Below are positions 1-4,726 of a stretch of DNA of 7,128 nucleotides, piece after piece (position 1 is the stretch's first letter; every line of letters begins with the position of its first letter). The stretch is taken from contig CASQEL010000104.1 of the NCBI GenBank assembly GCA_949427775.1, positions 1-7,128 of the forward strand, given 5' to 3'. The stretch is from an uncultured Desulfovibrionaceae bacterium (lineage in GTDB: Bacteria; Desulfobacterota; Desulfovibrionia; Desulfovibrionales; Desulfovibrionaceae). Made by a program: the position numbers and the translations under genes. The notes under the pieces are model-generated. The model did not search any database and was not told the origin of the DNA. It worked only from the letters and a program-made list of their open reading frames with translations.

Positions 1-53
1 GGTTTGGGGGCGAGCAGCCCCCAAGAGCGCATTTCAACCTGAAAATACTCTAG
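1..53 (-). repeat. Partial dispersed repeat, inverted copy of 4521-4573
   Basis: Read on the minus strand, this segment matches 4521-4573 at 49 of 53 positions with no gaps. It contains a GC-rich hairpin (TTGGGGG at 4-10 pairing with CCCCCAA at 18-24). It also contains an A/T-rich hairpin whose core GCATTTCA (29-36) pairs with TGAAAATAC (40-48) through one bulge, and it ends in CTCTAG. The repeat runs off the left edge of the window, so more of the multi-hairpin cassette seen at 4521-4726 probably lies upstream. No coding potential is visible. Confidence 0.85.
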
Positions 54-65
54 GGCTGCCCCTGG

Positions 66-169
66 AGCGGATTCGTTGTGACTTTTCACAATGTTACAGC
101 TGAAAGACACGCTCGCTCCGGCAGGGAACAGCGTACATGTAATGCGCGTATGCCTTCGCGGCGGCCGCC
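66..169 (+). repeat. 104-bp direct repeat, copy A
   Basis: Aligned without gaps to 2054-2157, 78 of 104 positions are identical (counted by hand). Near its start is a perfect dyad TTGTGA-N4-TCACAA (76-91), and near its end the palindrome GGCGGCCGCC (160-169). The copy starts 13 bp after the hairpin repeat at 29-53. Reading frames through it are not conserved between the copies, so it looks like a noncoding dispersed element rather than a gene fragment. Function is unknown. Confidence 0.8.
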
Positions 170-333
170 TGTTCCTCCGGATTTCGCTCTCTTTTCACAA
201 GCTGATGCGGCATGCCCCACCGCCTGTCACCTGTCAGCATGCAAAAGGCGGACAACCAAAAGCACTATTCCTCATGTGCGTCCGGAAATGAAATATTGCA
301 TAGTTATTTTTCTGTGGTGTATCTGTAAAAAAT
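170..333. other. Noncoding spacer with one weak hairpin
   Basis: No credible gene is present. One long-loop inverted repeat is visible (CCGCCT at 220-225 with AGGCGG at 246-251), and GCATGC occurs twice around it. The short open frames here have no ribosome binding site and no recognisable protein character. Base composition changes sharply at about 285, from GC-rich to AT-rich. Confidence 0.5.
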
Positions 334-362
334 AATTGTACTGGATTGAATACAATTTGTAT
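334..362. promoter_or_regulatory. Candidate upstream activator sites, TTGTA/TACAA dyads
   Basis: Two overlapping perfect inverted repeats share a central half-site. AATTGTA (334-340) pairs with TACAATT (351-357), and ATACAA (350-355) pairs with TTGTAT (357-362). They lie about 145-170 bp upstream of the sigma-54 promoter, the usual distance for sites bound by NtrC-type activators that work through DNA looping. Assigning them to the regulator at 4724-6181 is inference from position and symmetry only. Confidence 0.45.
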
Positions 363-396
363 CATCATGCAGAGTATTTTTTTATATTTTTATAAT

Positions 397-413
397 ATAA
401 TTCAATGAATTAT
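397..413. promoter_or_regulatory. AT-rich 17-bp palindrome, possible protein-binding or bend site
   Basis: ATAATTCA (397-404) and TGAATTAT (406-413) form a perfect 8-bp dyad around a single A, inside a strongly AT-rich stretch (about 371-420). It sits between the TTGTA dyads and the sigma-54 promoter. An intrinsically flexible or IHF-bent segment is common at that place in sigma-54 promoters. No clear IHF consensus was found, so it may instead be a second activator or repressor site. Confidence 0.35.
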
Positions 414-503
414 TATATCGTAGCCTGTTGATGCTGTTCAAAAATGAAACAAATGTTACACTTTTTCATTCTCCACGCCGCCGAAACACGCGGCAAATCC
501 TTT

Positions 504-519
504 TTGGCACAATCATTGC
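504..519 (+). promoter_or_regulatory. Sigma-54 (RpoN) -24/-12 promoter for dctPQM
   Basis: TTGGCAC (504-510), then five bases, then TTGC (516-519) matches the sigma-54 consensus TGGCAC-N5-TTGC exactly. The invariant GG (506-507) and GC (518-519) have the required ten-base spacing. Transcription should start near 531, giving a leader of about 168 nt before dctP. Sigma-54 promoters are silent without an AAA+ activator, and one is encoded just downstream of the operon. This was the only near-consensus site found by eye in the intergenic DNA. Confidence 0.85.
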
Positions 520-645
520 TAACAGTAAGTTATCTCTACGGAAACAGGGCATCCCCGTTTCCGGCGCACTATCGTTCCGTCTGTATCATTTCCGACATTT
601 AATAAGGGGGATATGCAAAATATTCAGTAATGTAACAGAATGTAC

Positions 646-666
646 GTGAAGCTGTTTTCAGCTTAC
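646..666 (+). other. Leader stem-loop upstream of dctP
   Basis: AAGCTG (649-654) and CAGCTT (659-664) form a perfect 6-bp stem closed by TTTT. The stem is extended by GT/AC across a one-base bulge. It lies in the mRNA leader about 22 nt before the dctP ribosome binding site. It may affect mRNA stability or translation, but a role is unproven and a stem this short can arise by chance. Confidence 0.35.
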
Positions 667-687
667 TCCGTTCAACACAGTACTTGC

Positions 688-694
688 GAGGGAG
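688..694 (+). promoter_or_regulatory. Ribosome binding site fixing the dctP start
   Basis: GAGGGAG ends four bases before the ATG at 699, and its AGGG core lies at a suitable distance from it. It overlaps codons 2-4 of the reading frame that would start at the in-frame TTG at 684, so ATG 699 is the supported start. The next ATG (723), directly before the twin-arginine motif, has no comparable site. Confidence 0.8.
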
Positions 695-698
695 CACT

Positions 699-1991
699 AT
701 GAGTACGCATTTCCCAGGCTACATGAGCAGAAGAAATTTTATAAAAGGTAGCGCCGCAACTGCGGCCGCAATTCTTGCAGGTGGTCATGTATGGAATGGG
801 ACCGCCTTTGCCAAGCAGATTTCTCCGGGCAATGAGCCTTACATCACTCAGCTCACTCCGGAAATGATCGCGGACAACGACAAGGGATGGATATACTACG
901 GCGCCGAAGCCAAAGACAGGCCTCTCCAGTCCTGGGACAAGGCGCAGATGAAACCGGAAGATTTCAACAAGGATGCCCTGACGCTCAAATGCTCCTGCTA
1001 CTACCCCAACGCGGGCGACATCGGTCACGGTATCCACTGGGAAACCTTCAGCTATCTTGAATACCAGTTCGGCGGACGCCTGAAGTTCGATCGGTATTTC
1101 GGCCAGTCTCTGCACGGTCTGGTGGACGGCTGGAAAGCCCTCCGGGCCGGACTGGTGGACATCACCCAGATATATCATATTCATAACCAGGGCGCGTTCA
1201 GCCTGTTCCACGCCGATGGCCTGCCTTTCCTCACCAACAGCGTGGTCGTGGCTACTCAGCTTATGGAAGAGATGTACCCGAAGTACTTCAAAAAGGAAGT
1301 CGAAAACCAGCAGGTTCACCTGGCCTGGATTCCCCATTTCGACGTGCAGGGTCTGATCTGCACTACCCCGATCCGCAAGCTGGAAGACCTCAAGGGCAAA
1401 CGCATCATGGGCTTTGGCGGCGAAGTGATGCGCAATACCCTCATCGCGCTGGGCGCAACACCCGTGGCCATTCCCACGCCCGACGTCTTTATCGGCTTGC
1501 AGCGCGGTGTGGTGGACGGCGTGGCCTGGGCGGTAGGCAGCATGATCCCCTGGCGCTTCCACGAAGTGGCCAAGTATGTCACCGTCACCGGCATGAGCAA
1601 CACCGCCATCAGCTATGGCATCAACAAGAAAACCTTCGCCAATATGTCCAAAGAGATGCAGAAGGAGCTGTATTACAAGTTCCGTCTGGCCGCCAATCAC
1701 ATGTCCGAAGGTTACACCAAGCTTGAAGACAGAGGCTTTGAAGGACTCAAGGCCGCCGGTATTGAAATCATCATTCTTGATCCGGAAGAAAAGAAGCGCT
1801 GGGTTGAGGCAGGCGATACTGTATGGGATCGCTTTATCGCCGAAAATGAAAAGAAGGGCCTCCCGGCCAAAGAGTTCGCCAACGACTTCCGCGCCGCCGC
1901 GGCCAAATACAACGCCATGAGCATCCGGGAAATCCGGGAATATGTGGAAGACCCCAAAAACATGATCCACGGCATCATCGACGGATTCTAG
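699..1991 (+). CDS. dctP: TRAP transporter substrate-binding protein (DctP family), Tat-exported
   Basis: The product is a 430-residue periplasmic solute receptor that would hand its ligand to DctQM. The N-terminus carries a twin-arginine signal: SRRNFIKG with R11-R12, an alanine-rich hydrophobic stretch to about residue 37, and a likely cut after A-F-A38. The DctP fold follows from about residue 93. Family landmarks are the helix with G-W-K-A-L-R-A-G, D-L-K-G-K-R (230-235), G-G-E-V (240-243), L-G-A-T-P-V, and L-Q-R-G-V-V-D-G (267-274), whose V-D-G is near-universal. It is longer than the usual 330-360 residues because about 54 residues (39-92) sit between the signal and the first core strand. 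A C-S-C pair (98, 100) and C221 are unusual in a periplasmic receptor. It is first in the operon behind the sigma-54 promoter and is followed by a hairpin and a 526-bp gap. Family assignment is firm; ligand is unknown. Residues where DctP proteins usually bind a carboxylate are hard to align here. Confidence 0.92.
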   Translation: MSTHFPGYMSRRNFIKGSAATAAAILAGGHVWNGTAFAKQISPGNEPYITQLTPEMIADNDKGWIYYGAEAKDRPLQSWDKAQMKPEDFNKDALTLKCSCYYPNAGDIGHGIHWETFSYLEYQFGGRLKFDRYFGQSLHGLVDGWKALRAGLVDITQIYHIHNQGAFSLFHADGLPFLTNSVVVATQLMEEMYPKYFKKEVENQQVHLAWIPHFDVQGLICTTPIRKLEDLKGKRIMGFGGEVMRNTLIALGATPVAIPTPDVFIGLQRGVVDGVAWAVGSMIPWRFHEVAKYVTVTGMSNTAISYGINKKTFANMSKEMQKELYYKFRLAANHMSEGYTKLEDRGFEGLKAAGIEIIILDPEEKKRWVEAGDTVWDRFIAENEKKGLPAKEFANDFRAAAAKYNAMSIREIREYVEDPKNMIHGIIDGF

Positions 1992-2028
1992 ACCCGGAGC
2001 GTTTTTGCCGAAAAAATGCCTTGAGACA

Positions 2029-2050
2029 GGCGGCAGCATTTGCTGCCGCC
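2029..2050 (+). terminator. 10-bp perfect hairpin after dctP, possible attenuator or mRNA stabiliser
   Basis: GGCGGCAGCA (2029-2038) pairs perfectly with TGCTGCCGCC (2041-2050), 37 nt after the dctP stop. No T-run follows (next bases TTGAGTGG), so it is not a classic Rho-independent terminator. Hairpins placed like this after the first gene of a transport operon often protect the upstream mRNA from 3' decay or cause partial termination, so that binding protein exceeds membrane subunits. That role is inferred here. Confidence 0.55.
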
Positions 2051-2053
2051 TTG

Positions 2054-2157
2054 AGTGGATTCGCTGTGACTTTGTACAAGGTCACAGGTGGAAGACACGT
2101 CTGCTCCGGCATATAACAGTGCATAGGCATTGCGCTTGCGCCTTTACGGCGGTCGCC
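2054..2157 (+). repeat. 104-bp direct repeat, copy B
   Basis: This is the second copy of the element at 66-169, with 78 of 104 bases identical and no gaps. Here the leading dyad is a full 22-nt palindrome (2065-2086): TGTGAC pairs with GTCACA around a TTGTACAA core, with one T-G pair. The terminal palindrome reads GGCGGTCGCC (2148-2157). It lies in the dctP-dctQ gap, in the same orientation as copy A, so dctP is flanked by the pair. Confidence 0.8.
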
Positions 2158-2173
2158 TGCTCTCGCACCGGCA

Positions 2174-2198
2174 GAGCATGTTCATCGTGAAAATGCTC
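2174..2198 (+). repeat. GAGCA/TTCA hairpin repeat, dctP-dctQ gap copy
   Basis: GAGCATGTTCA (2174-2184) pairs with TGAAAATGCTC (2188-2198) across a TCG loop, with one mismatched pair. It shares the plan GAGCA-(1-2 nt)-TTCA, short loop, TGAA-(1-2 nt)-TGCTC with the copies at 4701-4724 and 7077-7100, and more distantly with those at 29-53 and 4524-4545. It starts 17 bp after the 104-bp repeat copy B. Confidence 0.6.
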
Positions 2199-2221
2199 CG
2201 GAGTCAGCCCTCATTACAACG

Positions 2222-2293
2222 CCGTCCGCGAAACGTCGCATTTCTTCGACCGGAAAGGCGCAAGGCACACATCCTTGCGGCGCCGAGGGACGG
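2222..2293 (+). other. Nested inverted repeat, possible structured RNA segment
   Basis: An outer stem CCGTCC (2222-2227) with GGACGG (2288-2293) encloses an inner stem GGCGCAAGG (2257-2265) with CCTTGCGGCGCC (2273-2284), which has a three-base bulge. The whole lies inside the dctP-dctQ gap and would be transcribed in the operon mRNA. It matches no riboswitch class I recognise. It could be an intercistronic processing or stability element, or chance structure in GC-rich DNA. Confidence 0.35.
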
Positions 2294-2505
2294 AACACAG
2301 CGGCTTTGCGGCAGGCGGGGTACTGAGGGCCCGGATGTTCAGTCCCGTATTGAAGTGGTCTGGACCGCTATGGAACCTTTCGGACCGGACAGACTGTTTC
2401 CTGTCATATGGCCGTGTCCGCTCTCATACTGTGGCGGCGAAAGGAAATTTTCACCGCAATTCCACAATACCGTCTTTTTCTCGAACGGGAAATTTCAAAT
2501 CATAC
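2294..2505 (+). other. Untranslated gap upstream of dctQ, no gene seen
   Basis: The dctQ reading frame stays open upstream to 2275, but nothing in this stretch resembles a DctQ N-terminus, and the good ribosome binding site lies at 2506-2512. No sigma-54 or clear sigma-70 promoter was found. The only structure noticed is a pair of GGAAATT-type words (about 2440-2495) of unknown meaning. Confidence 0.5.
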
Positions 2506-2517
2506 AAGGAAGTTTCG

Positions 2518-3060
2518 ATGACACAGAACACTGCGTCCAACGGCTGTTCCCCTCCCTCCCCGTCTCCATGGATGCGCGGAGTGGACAAGGCGTCCGACAT
2601 AGCTCTCAGCGTCAGTATGTATGTGCTGTATCCGGCAATTCTCATCGTCATTCTTATTGACGTTATAGGACGCAATTTTTTTGCCACTCCTCTTTCCTGG
2701 GCCATTGAAGGCAGCGGCCTTTTTCTTATCGGCGCCATCTTTCTTGCCGCCTCCAGGGTGGAACTGGATCGTTCCCATATCCTTCTGGATATTCTTTACG
2801 CAAATTATCCCCAAAAAATAAAATCGTTATGTGATATGCTGACCAGGGCGGTGGCCTGCCTGTGGATGCTGGCCGCCACCGTGCGCAGCTCTGTGGAAAT
2901 CCACACCGCCTTTGTTCTGCAGGAAAGCGGCACCGACTTCCGCTATCCTTTCTGGCCGATGCGCATGATCATGACTCTGGGATTTCTGCTGCTTACTCTG
3001 GCCCTGCTCAGTAATGTGGTCAGCAGCTACAGACAATTCCGCACGGGAGGGGTACGCTGA
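2518..3060 (+). CDS. dctQ: TRAP transporter small membrane subunit (DctQ family)
   Basis: The product is a 180-residue inner-membrane protein that partners DctM and helps dock the binding protein. Four hydrophobic segments are visible at about residues 28-50, 62-80, 105-125 and 150-172, the standard DctQ topology. Between TM2 and TM3 lies E-L-D-R-S-H-I-L-L-D (82-91), matching the family's characteristic R/H-I-x-(V/L)-D loop. E64 occupies the usual acidic position before TM2. The ATG at 2518 is chosen because AAGGAAG (2506-2512) lies five bases upstream and the protein then has the family's normal length. The first 25 or so residues are a Ser/Pro-rich cytoplasmic tail (S-P-P-S-P-S-P) of low conservation value. 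Its TGA shares the A at 3060 with the dctM ATG, indicating translational coupling. It lies 526 bp after dctP, an unusual distance. Confidence 0.9.
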   Translation: MTQNTASNGCSPPSPSPWMRGVDKASDIALSVSMYVLYPAILIVILIDVIGRNFFATPLSWAIEGSGLFLIGAIFLAASRVELDRSHILLDILYANYPQKIKSLCDMLTRAVACLWMLAATVRSSVEIHTAFVLQESGTDFRYPFWPMRMIMTLGFLLLTLALLSNVVSSYRQFRTGGVR

Positions 3061-4367
3061 TGGATATGGTCATGCTCGGCTATTTCGGCATTGTTGTCAT
3101 GCTCGTTCTGTCCGTTCTCGGCATGCCCATGGCCTACGCCATGTGCGTGGTCGCCAGTATCGGGCTCAGCGTCACGCTGGGGCCGGTCAACGCGGCAACC
3201 CAGACCATGTTCGTCACCTGGGAGCAGGCAAGCAACTTTTCCCTGATGAGCATCCCCCTGTTCATCTTCATGGGAACCATCGCCTACCATACCAACATCG
3301 TGGGCAATCTTTTTATCGCGTTCCGGCGCTGGATCGGTTTTCTGCCCGGCGGTCTGGCGGCGGCCGGGATTATGGCGGCGGCCGCGTTCGGCGCGGTAAC
3401 GGGCTCCACCGCGGCGGCATCCGCCACCATGGCTTCCACCGTCATTCCCGAACTGGAAAAGGCCGGCTATGACAAAGGCCTGGCCGCGGGAGCCATTGCC
3501 GCGTCAGGTGGGCTGGCGGCCATTATTCCGCCCAGCGTGTTCCTGATCATTTATGCCGTGCTCACCGACCAGTCCGCAGGCCAGATGTTCATTGCCACCA
3601 TCGGCCCGGGTCTGCTGGTCACCGCCCTGTTCTCCCTGTACTGCATCATCCGTTGCTACATCTCCCCCGCCCTGGGGCCCACGCAGCCCAAATCCACCTG
3701 GAAGGAACGCCTTGAGTGCCTGCCTTCCGCCATTCCCGTCATGGTGACGTTCGGCATTGTCATCGGCGGCATTTACGGCGGTCTGGCCACCCCCACCGAA
3801 GCCGCGGCTCTGGGCGTGGTCGGCGTCATCATCATTGCGGCCTGCATGCGCCGCCTGAACAAGAAAACGCTTGTCTCAAGTTTCCGGGATGGGGCCACGA
3901 TGAGCGCGGCCATCTTCTTCCTGTTCATCGGCGGCTGGCTCATGTCGCGCTTTCTGGTCACCACCGGCACCACCCGTCATATGGTGGACGTCTTCGTCGG
4001 AATGAAAATGTCCTATACGATGCTGCTGATGATGATGTTCGTTCTCTTCCTCATTCTGGGCTGTATTCTGGAATCCACGTCCATTCTGGTGCTGACCATG
4101 CCTTTCATGTTTCCGATCACCCAGCAGTACGGGGTAGACCCGATATGGTTCGGCGTGTTCGTGACCATGATGATGGTTCTGGCGGGCATATCGCCGCCGG
4201 TTGGCCTGAATGTCTTCGTGGTGCGCGGGGTCTGTTCACATATTCCGGTCATGTCTATCTACAGGGGGGCCGCGCCGTTCATCTTCATCATGTGCCTGTC
4301 TGTACTTTGCATCTGCATCTGGCCCGAGATGGTTCTGGCCCCGGTGCGAAACATGATGGGTCCATAA
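3060..4367 (+). CDS. dctM: TRAP transporter large membrane subunit (DctM family)
   Basis: The product is a 435-residue permease, the family's usual length, made almost wholly of hydrophobic segments (11-12 predicted). It catalyses solute uptake driven by an ion gradient, normally sodium. Family signatures are S-I-P-L-F-I-F-M-G (64-72), G-A-V-T-G-S-T (111-117) leading to V-I-P-E-L and G-Y-D-K, A-S-G-G-L-A-A-I-I-P-P-S (148-159), and the second-repeat counterpart G-I-S-P-P-V-G-L-N (376-384). The two related Gly/Ser/Pro loops reflect the inverted-repeat scaffold and ion-site hairpins of the transporter superfamily. The start overlaps the dctQ stop (TGATG), and GGGAGGGG (3045-3052) supplies the ribosome binding site. 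No frameshift or missing motif is seen. It is the last gene of the operon, 45 bp before the terminator. Confidence 0.95.
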   Translation: MDMVMLGYFGIVVMLVLSVLGMPMAYAMCVVASIGLSVTLGPVNAATQTMFVTWEQASNFSLMSIPLFIFMGTIAYHTNIVGNLFIAFRRWIGFLPGGLAAAGIMAAAAFGAVTGSTAAASATMASTVIPELEKAGYDKGLAAGAIAASGGLAAIIPPSVFLIIYAVLTDQSAGQMFIATIGPGLLVTALFSLYCIIRCYISPALGPTQPKSTWKERLECLPSAIPVMVTFGIVIGGIYGGLATPTEAAALGVVGVIIIAACMRRLNKKTLVSSFRDGATMSAAIFFLFIGGWLMSRFLVTTGTTRHMVDVFVGMKMSYTMLLMMMFVLFLILGCILESTSILVLTMPFMFPITQQYGVDPIWFGVFVTMMMVLAGISPPVGLNVFVVRGVCSHIPVMSIYRGAAPFIFIMCLSVLCICIWPEMVLAPVRNMMGP

Positions 4368-4412
4368 CCCGGACTTGCCTCCTGCCGCGCGTTTCATTCC
4401 GTTTACAGTTGA

Positions 4413-4446
4413 GAACTCCACCGGATAAGGCCGGTGGAGTTCCTTT
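4413..4446 (+). terminator. Rho-independent terminator of dctPQM
   Basis: GAACTCCACCGG (4413-4424) pairs perfectly with CCGGTGGAGTTC (4431-4442) across the loop ATAAGG. CTTTT follows directly. It begins 46 nt after the dctM stop, so it is the natural end of the operon transcript. Confidence 0.85.
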
Positions 4447-4520
4447 TGCGACCGGCATTGCCGTCAAAACACGCGCATCTTCCTTGCGGGCAAACAAAAA
4501 TTCTATAGTGTCAACACTCC
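4447..4520. other. Short noncoding spacer
   Basis: Nothing specific was recognised between the operon terminator and the repeat cassette. Confidence 0.5.
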
Positions 4521-4573
4521 CTGGAGCATTTTCAGGTTGAAATGCGTTCTTGGGGGCTGCTCGTCCCCAAACC
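4521..4573 (+). repeat. Dispersed repeat, inverted partner of 1-53
   Basis: It matches the reverse complement of 1-53 at 49 of 53 positions. It begins with the A/T-rich hairpin (GCA at 4526-4528 and TTTCA after a bulged T, pairing with TGAAATGC). It continues into the GC-rich hairpin TTGGGG (4550-4555) with CCCCAA (4565-4570). Together the two copies bracket the whole dctPQM operon in opposite orientation. Confidence 0.85.
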
Positions 4574-4692
4574 CCCCGGCAGGGGAATGATTCCCCTGCA
4601 CCCCCAATGGCCGGTCGGCGCAAAGCGCCGACCGGCAAAATGGAGGGTCCGGGGGCATCATGCCCCCGGCGGGGGGTGGGGCGGAGCCCCAC
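4550..4692. repeat. Tandem array of five GC-rich hairpins
   Basis: Five inverted repeats follow each other in 143 bp. They are TTGGGG/CCCCAA (4550-4570), GCAGGGGAA/TTCCCCTGC (4579-4599, 9 bp), GCCGGTCGGCGC/GCGCCGACCGGC (4610-4636, 12 bp, loop AAA), CCGGGGGCAT/ATGCCCCCGG (4649-4669, 10 bp) and GTGGGGC/GCCCCAC (4676-4692, 7 bp, then ATCTTTT). All have perfect stems. It lies between two convergent genes and has no reading frame of note. This resembles the composite intergenic repeats (REP or BIME-like) of some proteobacteria. It may also help block readthrough in both directions. Confidence 0.8.
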
Positions 4693-4698
4693 ATCTTT

Positions 4699-4726
4699 TG
4701 GAGCATTTCAACCGTGAACTGCTCTA
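4699..4726 (+). repeat. 28-nt palindromic repeat, overlaps the regulator stop codon
   Basis: This stretch is identical over 28 bases, and in the same orientation, to 7074-7101. The core GAGCA-T-TTCA-ACCG-TGAA-C-TGCTC (4701-4724) folds into a 9-bp stem with one mismatched pair and a tetraloop. Its last three bases (CTA, 4724-4726) read TAG on the minus strand and are the stop codon of the regulator gene. It closes the hairpin cassette that begins at 4521. Confidence 0.85.

Noticed and set aside
76..91. CRP/FNR-family binding site (TTGTGA-N4-TCACAA)
   Set aside because: The dyad is inside the 104-bp repeat, over 400 bp from the promoter. Spacing differs from the CRP consensus (N6), and the other copy has a different core. 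It is more likely part of the repeat's structure.
78..335. 85-codon and 66-codon frames in the upstream region
   Set aside because: They run through a noncoding repeat whose second copy does not preserve the frames, and no ribosome binding site or protein-like pattern is present.
684..698. TTG start for dctP, five codons upstream
   Set aside because: It has no ribosome binding site, and the GAGGGAG that serves ATG 699 would lie inside this coding sequence.
672..2039. Open frame of 455 codons antisense to dctP
   Set aside because: It mirrors the strongly supported dctP gene. Its residue pattern is the low-complexity His/Gly/Val mix expected from the reverse of GC-biased codons, and it has no recognisable domain.
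2275..2517. Longer DctQ with an 81-residue N-terminal extension
   Set aside because: The extension is not hydrophobic or family-like and has no ribosome binding site, whereas ATG 2518 has AAGGAAG at good spacing and gives normal DctQ length.
2130..2660. 176-codon frame across the dctP-dctQ gap
   Set aside because: It overlaps the dctQ start in another frame, covers repeats and hairpins, and shows no domain.
3716..4540. 274-codon frame overlapping dctM
   Set aside because: It is a His/Arg/Gly-rich shadow of dctM in another frame.
4521..4726. CRISPR array
   Set aside because: The hairpins differ from each other in sequence and spacing, and no uniform repeat-spacer pattern exists.
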